A stretch of 42,806 bases of DNA, taken from the NCBI GenBank assembly GCA_020073585.1, contig JAIQEV010000030.1, positions 1 to 42,806 of the forward strand. The letters are read 5' to 3'. The position numbers and the translations under genes were made by a program. The notes below the pieces were generated by a model. It did no database searches. It had not been told where the DNA came from and worked only from the letters and a program-made list of their open reading frames with translations. The stretch comes from Terriglobia bacterium (GTDB lineage Bacteria; Acidobacteriota; Terriglobia; Acidiferrales; UBA7541). Positions 26,303 to 33,605 of this stretch are shown here, one piece after another. Every line of letters begins with the position of its first letter. Positions within the stretch are counted from its first letter, which is position 1.

Positions 26303-26335
26303 CCCGTTGCTTGCCCGTTGCTCGCCCGTTGTTTG
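26303..26335. repeat. Three tandem 11-bp repeats
   Basis: CCCGTTGCTTG, CCCGTTGCTCG and CCCGTTGTTTG follow each other without spacing. They lie in the 235-base gap between the TldD-like gene and the end of the phosphatase gene. The rest of the gap shows no gene or clear promoter. Confidence 0.75.
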
Positions 26336-26367
26336 GATGACGGCGCGCCCGCTCCGGTGCTGCGCCC

Positions 26368-27138
26368 TTATTCCCCGCAGTGCAGAATGGCTACGGTCAT
26401 GTCGTCGCGTTGCTGCTGTCCCTCGACGAACTCTCCCACTTCGCTGAAGATCCGCTCCAGCAGTTCCGCCGGGCGCGCGCCACGGTGCTCCTCGCAGAGT
26501 CTTACGAGCCGCTCGATTCCGTACAATTCGTCCCTGTGGTTCATGGCATCGGTGATTCCGTCGGTGAAGAAGACCACCGAGTCGCCCGTTTCCAGTTGCA
26601 GCGTCTTTACCTCGTAGCCCGCTTCCATCAGCAGCCCCGGCGGGATCCCCGGCAGCAGCAATTCCCGGCAGCCGCGCGCCGTCAGGTGCAGCGGCCCGGG
26701 CACTCCCCCGTTCGAGACGTGCAGGCGCCGCGTCGCCGGATCATACAAGGCGTACTGCGTGGCCGCGTAGCGCGCGGGGATTCCGCGCATCGCCAGCCGC
26801 CGGTTGAGCAGCTCCAGAACCGTCGTCGGACACGCTCCCGTCTTCTGCACCCCGCGCAGCGTTCCCACCGCCAGCGCCGCATACAGCGCCGCGGGCAGGC
26901 CCTTGCCCGCGACGTCGCCCAGATACAGCCCCAGCGTCGCGTCCGACAGCGCGAAATAGTCCAGGAAATCGCCCCCCACCTCGGTCATCGGCACGACCTT
27001 GTGGGCCATCGTCACGCTGCCGATGACCAGCGACTCCGGCGGAAACATCCCTTGCTGGATGATCCGTGCTTCCTCGAGTTCCTGCTCGCGCCGGCTCTGC
27101 AGCGTGAGCAAATCAACATCCGAAAGTTTCAGTTCCAT
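26368..27138 (-). CDS. SpoIIE/RsbU-type PP2C serine phosphatase
   Basis: A 256-residue regulatory phosphatase, usually acting on an anti-sigma-antagonist (STAS) protein in partner-switching systems. A short coiled N-terminus (RREQELEEARIIQQGMFP) leads to the catalytic domain with VGGDFLDYF (metal Asp57), GDVAGKGLPAAL (Asp75), VVFFTDGITDAMN and DDMTVAI near the end. No sensor domain is attached. The ATG at 27138 matches the family's usual N-terminus just before the helix; an in-frame start at 27249 has no support. The ribosome binding site is weak (GGGAAA). No STAS or kinase partner is in the window. Confidence 0.88.
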   Translation of the reverse strand: MELKLSDVDLLTLQSRREQELEEARIIQQGMFPPESLVIGSVTMAHKVVPMTEVGGDFLDYFALSDATLGLYLGDVAGKGLPAALYAALAVGTLRGVQKTGACPTTVLELLNRRLAMRGIPARYAATQYALYDPATRRLHVSNGGVPGPLHLTARGCRELLLPGIPPGLLMEAGYEVKTLQLETGDSVVFFTDGITDAMNHRDELYGIERLVRLCEEHRGARPAELLERIFSEVGEFVEGQQQRDDMTVAILHCGE

Positions 27139-27302
27139 GAGTATTTCCCAATAAAGGGGCGCCGGAAGGGGGGATTCGTACGCTGCCGTCAGTTTAACAG
27201 AACCCCGGCCCGCCGCCGCAAAACCTTCCCCCCGTGTGCTCTTGTGCACGCCCCCTGCCCGTGCTCCTTGTGGCCCGGCTCGGGCCGCGCGAGAATCGCC
27301 CC

Positions 27303-27692
27303 ATGCGCGCTTTCATCGGCATTCTCGTCGTCGCGGCCCTCGGCGGCCTGGTCTATTATTTCTACATCAAGAGCATGCCCTCGGCGGCTCCGGGCACCGC
27401 TCCCACCCAGGCCATCTCCATCACCGGCGTCCAGAACGACCTTCTGCAGATCGCCAAGGCCGAGCGCGCCTACATTCTCGAACACGACTCCTGCGGCGCC
27501 CTCGAGCAGCTCACCTCTTCCGGCTCGCTGCTGATGACCAGGTACGAACGCGACGGCTACTCCTACTCGATCGACTGCTCCGGCGCGAGCTTCACCGTGC
27601 GCGCCCAGCATCCCCCCGCCCCCGAGGGCTCCCCCATCCGCTACCCCGCTTTCGTCGCCGACCAGAACATGGAAGTCCGCGAAGCCCGGTAG
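27303..27692 (+). CDS. Single-pass pseudopilin-like protein
   Basis: A 129-residue protein. Residues 4-22 are a hydrophobic helix (FIGILVVAALGGLVYYFYI). The soluble part (ITGVQNDLLQIAKAERAY, then SSGSLLMTRYERDGYSYSIDC) resembles the globular end of type IV-type pseudopilins in Acidobacteriota. A canonical prepilin peptidase site (G before F, Glu at +5) is not present, so it is not a normal prepilin. Two cysteines (EHDSCG, SIDCSG) may form a disulfide. The start at 27303 fits the helix; the ribosome binding site is weak. Divergent from the phosphatase gene. Confidence 0.6.
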   Translation: MRAFIGILVVAALGGLVYYFYIKSMPSAAPGTAPTQAISITGVQNDLLQIAKAERAYILEHDSCGALEQLTSSGSLLMTRYERDGYSYSIDCSGASFTVRAQHPPAPEGSPIRYPAFVADQNMEVREAR

Positions 27693-27797
27693 TTCCCGCA
27701 GCATCCTCCCGCGGAACTTTCTTCCGGGTCCTTCCGTACCTTCTTCTGAGAGCGGTTCTCGCCGCGTCGCCATCCCAGCGCCGCCGGCGCTTTCCGG

Positions 27798-27877
27798 TTG
27801 ACCGCTTTGCGGTCACGGAAATAGTAGACCGCTTTGCGGTCGCAGAAATAGTTGACCGCTTCGCGGTCACAAAATAG
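27798..27877. repeat. Three tandem 27-bp hairpin repeats
   Basis: Units at 27798-27824, 27825-27851 and 27852-27877 (the last one base shorter) each contain the perfect palindrome GACCGC-TTT-GCGGTC (TTC in the third) followed by an A-rich tail ending in AATAG. The array stops 15 bases before the start codon of the next gene, so it would be part of that gene's leader if transcribed. Confidence 0.9.
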
Positions 27878-27892
27878 AAGAAGGAGCACGCC

Positions 27893-28243
27893 ATGAACGG
27901 AGATTTCATCGGCCTCGTTGCCGTGATCATGATTTTCGGGATCCCCCTGGCCGCGCTGTACACCTACTACCGCGTGCGCAAGCTGCGCACCGAGGAAAAG
28001 CTCGCTGCCATCGCCCGCGGCGTTCCCGTGCCCCTCGAGCCGGAGCTCTCGCAGGCCGCCCGCTCGCGCCGCGCCGGCATTCTCCTGGTGACCGGCGCGC
28101 TCGGCTACATCGCCACATTCGCGCTGATCGCCCGCTCCGAGCCGGAAGCCCTCGTGGCCGCCAGCTTCGGCGCCATTCCCCTGGCCGTCGGCCTCGGCTA
28201 CTTCCTCGACGCCACCCTCGTTCGCCGCGACGCCCGCTCGTAA
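27893..28243 (+). CDS. Small membrane protein, DUF6249-like
   Basis: A 116-residue protein with an N-terminal helix (FIGLVAVIMIFGIPLAALYTYY), a cytoplasmic charged segment (RVRKLRTEEKLAAIARG, then a proline-rich VPVPLEPE), and two further helices. This layout, with EEKLAAIARG after helix one, is that of DUF6249-type proteins found beside sigma-factor or regulatory genes. Function unknown. AAGGAG lies six bases before the ATG. The tandem hairpin array lies immediately upstream. Confidence 0.75.
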   Translation: MNGDFIGLVAVIMIFGIPLAALYTYYRVRKLRTEEKLAAIARGVPVPLEPELSQAARSRRAGILLVTGALGYIATFALIARSEPEALVAASFGAIPLAVGLGYFLDATLVRRDARS

Positions 28244-28256
28244 CAACTCTTCTGTA

Positions 28257-28303
28257 GGGGCGGGGCTTGCTTGCCCCGGACAGCAGTCGGGGCCCCGCCC
28301 GGC
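28257..28303. terminator. GC-rich hairpin between convergent genes
   Basis: The sequence at 28258-28266 pairs with 28292-28300 (9 bp, all G-C) around a 25-base loop that itself can pair partly. There is no T-run, so it may be a dispersed repeat or a rho-type barrier rather than an intrinsic terminator. Confidence 0.4.
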
Positions 28304-28334
28304 GCTCAGTTGGCAAGTACACCAGGGGAAGAGA

Positions 28335-28862
28335 CTACTGGATGTCCAGCGGTGTGATCTTCTCGCCGCGCTTCACGCCCAGCCGGATCGGCCGCGGCGG
28401 CCCCTTCTTCGGCACCGTCACTTCCATCCACAATTCCTCTCCCGCCGCGCGCCGCGACGGATCCGCGGCATGCTCGGGCAGGAAGAACGCGACGGGCTCC
28501 TGGAGGCTGGCCACCTCGGCATCGCGGATTTTCCAGCGCGTTACGCGCAGCCCGGTCGGGCCGGGCGCGGGGTTGGCCACCAGTTCGCCATTTTCCACGC
28601 TCAGGTAGACATCCTTCATCTGTTCCCAGAAACGTCCTTGGTTTCCATCTGGCAGATGCGTGTTTCCGTACACGCGGTCCGCCTGCACGCGCAAGCGCAG
28701 GCTCAGGTAGCGCCCGCGAATCGGCAGCTCGGGATCATAGGCGGCCGTCCGCACCCAGACGCGCGGCAGATGCGCGCGGTCCCAGGCAAACTTCCCGCCC
28801 AGGCTGGCGACGAGCAGCAACTGCGCCGCCGCGAGCAGCAGACCCTTCCGCAGAGGGCTCAT
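28335..28862 (-). CDS. GDYXXLXY-domain protein
   Basis: A 175-residue protein with an N-terminal membrane anchor (LLLAAAQLLLVASLGG). The family motif is visible as GRYLSLRL, after VRTAAYDPELPIR. Proteins with this domain are nearly always encoded after a DUF2157 membrane protein, as here, where the genes overlap by four bases (28859-28862). Function unknown; an envelope role is likely. The ATG at 28862 is chosen because of this overlap. Confidence 0.85.
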   Translation of the reverse strand: MSPLRKGLLLAAAQLLLVASLGGKFAWDRAHLPRVWVRTAAYDPELPIRGRYLSLRLRVQADRVYGNTHLPDGNQGRFWEQMKDVYLSVENGELVANPAPGPTGLRVTRWKIRDAEVASLQEPVAFFLPEHAADPSRRAAGEELWMEVTVPKKGPPRPIRLGVKRGEKITPLDIQ

Positions 28863-30031
28863 AGCGCGCTCCCCGCGACCCGCGCGATGAGCCGCCGCCG
28901 CGCCCGCTCCAGGCTCCAGCCTCCGAAAATGAACAGCGCTCCCAGCCCGATCAGGCTCGCCGAGCGCCCCAGCTTGTCCATCACATTCGAGAAGTAGAAG
29001 ATCACCACCGTCAGCGCGAAGCCCGCCACGCCCAGATTGATCCGCTCTCCCCGCCGCTCCGCCAGGCCCCACGCCACCAGCCCCAGCGCTCCCCCCGCGC
29101 ACCACAGATACGGTCCCAGCGAATCCCAGACAAAGCGGAGGAAAGAAGCGCTCGGCGCGTGGCGCTCCGGATGCATCGTGCCCAGCACCACCACCCACAC
29201 GGCGGCCAACGCATTCATCCACGCCGCCCGCCCGCGCAGCCACAGCGCCAGCGCCAGCGGCGCGCCGAGCGCTACCATCCAGCCAAGCGCGCGCGGCAGC
29301 GCCGGAAGCGCCGGAAGGTTGCCCATCCAGACGAAGCGAAAGGCTTCATCGGGCGCAACCGCGAGCAGAATCGTGCAGGGAATCACCGCCAGCCCGCCGA
29401 TCCACGCCAGCGCCTGGCGCCCTGCGGAATCCTCTCCTGCCGTCCGGGCCGTGAGGTAGCTTGCGGCGAGCAGAAGCAATCCTTCGGCAAGCACTCGCGA
29501 GTGGACCGCATAGCCGCTGGTACGCTCGATCCATTCTCCCGCCAGCCACGCCGGCACGAGCAGCGCCAGCAGCGCAGGCTGCGCCCAGTCCCGCAGCGCC
29601 AGCCACCCCGCGAGCGCCGCAATCGCCCACAGCAGGATTCCGCTCGGCCAGTGCTCCTGGAGATTGAAGATTTGCGCGGTGAGAAAAATCCCCGCGCCCG
29701 CGCAGACCGTTCCGACCGTGTGGAAAGTGAGGGAAAGCGCGCGAAAGCGTTGCGCGGTGAACGCTCCGGCTGCCGGAAATGCCGCGACCAGCGCCAGGAC
29801 CAGGGCAAACCGCGCGCCGGGCGAGAGTTCGTCCCAATGCGCCGCGACAAACAACAGCACCCCCGCGCCGAGCAGCAGCCCGCCCAGCGCCAGCGCCAGC
29901 AGCACCGGCCAGCGCAGCCGTTCGCCCGCGCCTTGCTGCGCTTCGAACCCGCGGATGCGCGCCGCGGCGTCAGGATCGATGACCCCTGCAGCCTGCCAGC
30001 GCTCCAGCCACTTTTCCCAGGGGGCTGTCAT
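28859..30031 (-). CDS. DUF2157 multi-pass membrane protein
   Basis: A 390-residue protein. The soluble N-terminus (WLERWQAAGVIDPDAAARIRGFE) is the DUF2157 hallmark, followed by about ten transmembrane helices, the first being LLALALGGLLLGAGVLLFVAAHWDEL. Function is not known. It is coupled with the GDYXXLXY gene by an ATGA overlap, and the two are expected to form a complex. The 122-base gap upstream shows no other gene. Confidence 0.85.
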   Translation of the reverse strand: MTAPWEKWLERWQAAGVIDPDAAARIRGFEAQQGAGERLRWPVLLALALGGLLLGAGVLLFVAAHWDELSPGARFALVLALVAAFPAAGAFTAQRFRALSLTFHTVGTVCAGAGIFLTAQIFNLQEHWPSGILLWAIAALAGWLALRDWAQPALLALLVPAWLAGEWIERTSGYAVHSRVLAEGLLLLAASYLTARTAGEDSAGRQALAWIGGLAVIPCTILLAVAPDEAFRFVWMGNLPALPALPRALGWMVALGAPLALALWLRGRAAWMNALAAVWVVVLGTMHPERHAPSASFLRFVWDSLGPYLWCAGGALGLVAWGLAERRGERINLGVAGFALTVVIFYFSNVMDKLGRSASLIGLGALFIFGGWSLERARRRLIARVAGSAL

Positions 30032-30153
30032 TCCGCGTCCCTCGATTTATTTCTGCGATTTGTCTCTGCGGATGATTCGTATCTGGCGCACAGCCTATCC
30101 CACGCCCCGCGGCCCGGGCAATGCCATTCGCGCGCTCTGTGCGCTTTGCCGCA

Positions 30154-30351
30154 TTACGGCGTGCGCTTCTGGTCCGCCACCAGCACTCCCGCTTCGGCGT
30201 AGTTCGCCGCCGGAACGTCGTGAAACGCCACGTGGATGTTCTCGCGTTTGGCCTTCCCGTCCTCGATCAGCACTTGCGTCACCCGCTCGGCGATCTTCCG
30301 CTTCTGTTCCGGCGTGCGCCCCTCCACCCAGGTGATCTGTACGTGCGGCAT
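30154..30351 (-). CDS. 4-oxalocrotonate tautomerase-family protein
   Basis: A 65-residue enzyme. After removal of the initiator Met the protein starts with Pro (MPHVQITW), the catalytic base of the tautomerase superfamily. GRTPEQKRKIAERVTQVL and ENIHVAFHDV match the short 4-OT fold, which forms hexamers. Family members convert keto-enol dicarboxylates; the substrate here is not known. GGAG lies upstream of the ATG at seven bases. Confidence 0.88.
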   Translation of the reverse strand: MPHVQITWVEGRTPEQKRKIAERVTQVLIEDGKAKRENIHVAFHDVPAANYAEAGVLVADQKRTP

Positions 30352-30466
30352 CCCTGTCTCCCTTCTCTATCGGAGAGTTCCAACGGCAGGGGATTGTAAC
30401 CAGTCGAGCAGGCAAAGAGAAGCGTGCTCCCTTACTCCAGCTATTCTGCGGCAGCGCCGGAGCGCG

Positions 30467-30964
30467 TCACGCGTCTTGCGGCGCGCCCGCGCCCAGCTTC
30501 CGGCCGCAATGCGCGCAATTCATCCAGTCTGCTTCGACGGGCCGTCCGCAGCCCCCGCAGGAGCGCTTCAGCGCCGTCCCGCACTTGGGGCAGTACGCGA
30601 AGCCGGGCCGCGCCTGCGTCTGGCAGCCCGGGCAGATGTCCAGCACTGGATCGCGGATCACGAAATAGATAATCGCGCCAATCGCATAAGGCACCAGTGC
30701 CGCGATGAACGTCCACAGTACATGGCGCATTCCCCGGCGCTTGGCGTCGCCGTACACGTAACCGACCAGGAGCGCGTAGAACAGCAGAAACATCGGTGCA
30801 ACGAAGCAAAGCAGGTCCTTCAGCCATTCTGACCACTGATTCATCTCTGGGTCCCTTGGCAGCAGGACGAAGCGCATGAGCAATCCGATTCCCAGCCACA
30901 GCAGGAATCCGATTGTTTTCGCCGTCGCCGGGATCACTTTCCATACGCCATTTCTCTGACTCAT
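30467..30964 (-). CDS. Membrane protein with C-terminal double zinc ribbon
   Basis: A 165-residue protein with about three helices (IGFLLWLGIGLLMRF, LLCFVAPMFLLFYALLVGYVYG, LWTFIAALVPYAIGAIIYFVI), then two zinc ribbons. Ribbon one uses Cys111, 114, 125 and 128; ribbon two Cys136, 139, 150 and 153. AGGAGG precedes the ATG at 30964, and the start overlaps the anti-sigma stop (ATGA). As the last gene of an ECF sigma/anti-sigma operon it may be an accessory regulator or a target. Confidence 0.82.
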   Translation of the reverse strand: MSQRNGVWKVIPATAKTIGFLLWLGIGLLMRFVLLPRDPEMNQWSEWLKDLLCFVAPMFLLFYALLVGYVYGDAKRRGMRHVLWTFIAALVPYAIGAIIYFVIRDPVLDICPGCQTQARPGFAYCPKCGTALKRSCGGCGRPVEADWMNCAHCGRKLGAGAPQDA

Positions 30965-31434
30965 GCTGTCCTCCTCGCGGCCGCCCGCCGCCAACCCAGA
31001 GCGATCGCCGCCAATCCGCCGGCCGCCCACCCCGCGAGCGTGTAACTCGCCACGCCCATCCACAAGCTGCGAAAACCGGGATCCAGCCAGCCCGCCACCA
31101 CTGCGGCCAGCAGCCGCAGAAGGGGCCACGTCGCCGCCACCAGCGTCCAGCTCAGCGCAACCAGGAAGCCCAGCACCCAGGGTTTCGTGGCGCGCTCTGC
31201 CGCCGCCGCGAGCTGCACCTGCATCTGTTGCCGCGTGCGCTCCACCAGCAGTGCCGGCGCCGGCGGCGTCGGCAGCCGCTTCAGCCCGCGCCCCAGCGCG
31301 CGCCAGCGTTCCAGTTCCGCGGTGCACGCCGCGCACGCCGGGAGATGCTCTTCGATGCGCCGCTGCTCCTTTTCCTCGAGCGCCTCCGCTGCGGCCAGCG
31401 GCAGCAATTCGCGGATGGCGTCGTGTTCCTTCAT
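30961..31434 (-). CDS. Anti-sigma factor with zf-HC2 zinc motif
   Basis: A 157-residue membrane protein. The N-terminal anti-sigma domain has the HxxxCxxC zinc motif (His30, Cys34, Cys37 in EEHLPACAAC). A linker precedes about two to three membrane helices. It should hold the adjacent ECF sigma factor until an envelope signal releases it. Two in-frame ATG codons exist at 31440 and 31434; 31434 is preferred because GGGGGA then lies at proper distance and the start forms an ATGA overlap with the sigma gene stop. Confidence 0.87.
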   Translation of the reverse strand: MKEHDAIRELLPLAAAEALEEKEQRRIEEHLPACAACTAELERWRALGRGLKRLPTPPAPALLVERTRQQMQVQLAAAAERATKPWVLGFLVALSWTLVAATWPLLRLLAAVVAGWLDPGFRSLWMGVASYTLAGWAAGGLAAIALGWRRAAARRTA

Positions 31435-32036
31435 GACCATTCCCCCGGCGTTCCCTGTGCCTCCAGGATTCGCCTCAACTGCTCCAGACCGCGCCGCAGC
31501 CGGGTCTTCGCCGTGGACAGCGGCACGTCCAGCACTCCGGCCATCTCTTCGATCTTCATCTCTTCCTCAAACCGCAGCGTCAGCGCTTCGCGGTAGATCC
31601 ACGGCAGCAAGCCGAGCGCCGCTTCCAGCCGCTCGGAGCGCTCGCGTTCCAGGACGTGGTCGAGCGCCGATCGGCCGCCGGCCGCAAGCCGGGCCACTCG
31701 TGGAGCATCTCCCGGAGCGCCCGGCGGCGGCGCATCGAGGCTCTCGGGCCGGTAACGCCGCAAATGGTCGATCGCCAGATTCCGCGCTACCGAGAAGAGC
31801 CACGCTTCGAAATTGCGCCGCGGATCGTATTGCCCGATCTTCTGCGTCACCCGCAGCCAGGTCTGCTGAAAGAGGTCCTCGGCCAGCGCGCGGTCGCGCA
31901 CCAACCGCACCAGATACCGGTACAGCCGGTGCTGGTAACGCGCGAGGATCTCGTCGAACGCTTCCGGGTCGCCCCGGCGCAACCCGGCAACGTCGGTATC
32001 TCCCGCCTGGGGGCCCACAGGTTCCTCCCATGCCAT
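31431..32036 (-). CDS. ECF-type RNA polymerase sigma factor
   Basis: A 201-residue sigma-70-family factor with regions 2 and 4 only. Region 2 runs over YQHRLYRYLVRLVRDRALAE, DLFQQTWLRV and FEAWLFSVARNLAIDHLRRYR; region 4 over LPWIYREALTLRFEEEMKIEEMAGVL and STAKTRLRRGLEQLRRIL (helix-turn-helix). The start at 32036 gives the usual N-terminus; an ATG at 32051 is possible and no strong ribosome binding site is seen. It heads a three-gene operon with its anti-sigma factor and a zinc-ribbon membrane protein. Confidence 0.92.
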   Translation of the reverse strand: MAWEEPVGPQAGDTDVAGLRRGDPEAFDEILARYQHRLYRYLVRLVRDRALAEDLFQQTWLRVTQKIGQYDPRRNFEAWLFSVARNLAIDHLRRYRPESLDAPPPGAPGDAPRVARLAAGGRSALDHVLERERSERLEAALGLLPWIYREALTLRFEEEMKIEEMAGVLDVPLSTAKTRLRRGLEQLRRILEAQGTPGEWS

Positions 32037-32141
32037 GGCTGCCGAGATCATACGTGGGGTATACGTCCCAGGCGCGGAAAAAGTCGCACCGGGCCGGCCT
32101 CGTGCCGGCGCCCTGCGGATATCGGGCATGGCAACCGGCTA

Positions 32142-32150
32142 TGCTAAGAT
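32142..32150 (+). promoter_or_regulatory. Candidate extended -10 of the COG1579 gene
   Basis: TGC-TAAGAT (TAAGAT at 32145-32150) lies eight bases before the ATG at 32159. If used, the transcript would start within a few bases of the start codon. No ribosome binding site is seen, which fits a leaderless start. Confidence 0.35.
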
Positions 32151-32158
32151 TGCATCCC

Positions 32159-32926
32159 ATGCACCCCGCCCTTCCGCGTCTCGTCGAGCTGCAGCGCGTG
32201 GACCAGCGCATCGCCGCGCTGCGCGCCGAAATCGACGCCTTCCCCAAGCGCCTCCGCGACGCCGGCGCCAAACTCTCCGGCGCGCAGAAGGAACTCGCCG
32301 CCGCCAAGGAGGCGCTCACCGCCAGCCTCAAGGAGCGCAAGACTTTCGAGTGGGACGTCGAGCAGTGGAAGGAGCGCGCCCGCAAGTACCGCGACCAGAG
32401 CGGCCAGGTCAAGACCAACGAAGCCTACAAGGCCCTGCAGCACGAAATCGCCAACGCCGAAGCCCAGGCCCTCAAGGCCGAAGACCGCGTCCTCGAGCAC
32501 CTCATGTCCGCCGAAGCCCTCGAGCGCCGCGTCCATGACGCCGAGGCCGCGCTCAAAGACGCCGAGAAGGTGATCGCCGCCGAGCGCAAGCAGATCGAAG
32601 CGGAGCAGGCCGCGCACCACAAGGAACTCGAAGCCGCTCTCGCCGAGCATGAAGCCGCGCTGGCTCCGGTCCCCGAAGAGCTGCGCGAAAAATATCTGCG
32701 CGTCGCCCAGCGCCACCACGGCGTGGCCCTCGCCGAAGCCCGCGACTCCCAGTGCCGCGGCTGCGGCATGCGCGTTCTCCCGCACATCTATCAGGAGCTC
32801 GGCCGCGCCGGCGACGAAACCGTTTTTACCTGCGAAACCTGCGGCCGCATCCTCTACGTCGTCGAGCCGCCGCCCGCTCCGCCGCCTTCCGCTCCGGCGG
32901 CTTCCGCCGGCGACGCCGAATCATGA
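32159..32926 (+). CDS. COG1579 coiled-coil zinc-ribbon protein
   Basis: A 255-residue protein. Residues 1-175 are a long antiparallel coiled coil (ALRAEIDAFPKRL through ALKDAEKVIAAERKQIEAEQ) with the conserved KTNEAYKALQHEIANAE turn. A C4 zinc ribbon follows (CRGCGM and CETCGR), then a proline/alanine tail. Family members are thought to bind nucleic acid or assist RNA-related processes, but the role is not settled. The stop overlaps the next start by four bases. This pairing with an RNase H gene is often conserved. An in-frame ATG at 32141 is an alternative start. Confidence 0.88.
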   Translation: MHPALPRLVELQRVDQRIAALRAEIDAFPKRLRDAGAKLSGAQKELAAAKEALTASLKERKTFEWDVEQWKERARKYRDQSGQVKTNEAYKALQHEIANAEAQALKAEDRVLEHLMSAEALERRVHDAEAALKDAEKVIAAERKQIEAEQAAHHKELEAALAEHEAALAPVPEELREKYLRVAQRHHGVALAEARDSQCRGCGMRVLPHIYQELGRAGDETVFTCETCGRILYVVEPPPAPPPSAPAASAGDAES

Positions 32927-33576
32927 GCAAGCGTCCCGCTCCGCCCTCTGCCGCGCGGCTCTTCGACGAGCCCGCCGCACCCGATCCGCCGCGCTCCGGC
33001 TCGTACGTCTGCAACATTGACGGCGCGGCCCGCGGCAATCCCGGCCCCGCCTCCTACGGCGTGACCGTGCGCGATTCTTCCGGCGCCGTCGTCGCCCGCC
33101 TCAAGAAATATATCGGCCGCTTCACCAACAACGTCGCCGAATACTACGCCCTGATCGCCGCCCTCGATTACGCCCAGGCCCACAACGTGCGCAGCGTGCG
33201 CATTCAGAGCGACTCCGAGCTGCTGGTAAAACAGATGCGCGGCCAGTACAAGGTGAAAAGCCCCGGCCTGCGCCCGCTCTTCGAGCGCGCCAAGAAAATG
33301 TCCCAGTCCTTCGCCTCCTTCGCCATCGAGCACGTCTACCGCGAGCAGAACCGCGAAGCCGACGCCCTGGCCAACGAAGCCCTGGATGCCACCGCCCCCG
33401 GCGCCGCGCCAACGCCACACGCCGCCGCGCCCGCCGCCAAGCCCGCGCCGCGCGCCGGCAAGCTGGAAGCCCGGCGCTTCCGCGCGCGCTACTGCCGCGG
33501 CGCGCTGGTCCTCACCGAGCCCCTGAATATTCCCGAAGACAGCGAAGTCGAAATCCAGGTCCGCTTAGTTGAGTAA
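32923..33576 (+). CDS. RNase HI-family protein with C-terminal extension
   Basis: A 217-residue protein. The RNase H fold covers about residues 26-155, with catalytic acidic residues in CNIDGAARGNPGPAS (Asp), NNVAEYYALI (Glu), IQSDSELLVKQM (Asp) and REQNREADALANEA (Asp). It cleaves the RNA strand of RNA-DNA hybrids. An Ala/Pro-rich linker leads to a C-terminal beta-rich segment (LEARRFRARYCRGALVLTEP) not found in classical RnhA. The ATG overlaps the COG1579 stop (ATGA). Confidence 0.9.
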   Translation: MSKRPAPPSAARLFDEPAAPDPPRSGSYVCNIDGAARGNPGPASYGVTVRDSSGAVVARLKKYIGRFTNNVAEYYALIAALDYAQAHNVRSVRIQSDSELLVKQMRGQYKVKSPGLRPLFERAKKMSQSFASFAIEHVYREQNREADALANEALDATAPGAAPTPHAAAPAAKPAPRAGKLEARRFRARYCRGALVLTEPLNIPEDSEVEIQVRLVE

Positions 33577-33605
33577 GCGTTGAAAAATGCGGCCGCGCCC
33601 GCGCT

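Noticed and set aside
27798-27877. Possible CRISPR array
   Set aside because: The units are contiguous 27-base copies with no unique spacers, and no cas genes are near.
32041-32140. ECF-type autoregulatory promoter for the sigma factor
   Set aside because: No convincing GGAAC-like -35 and matching -10 pair seen; only ATACGT repeats stand out.
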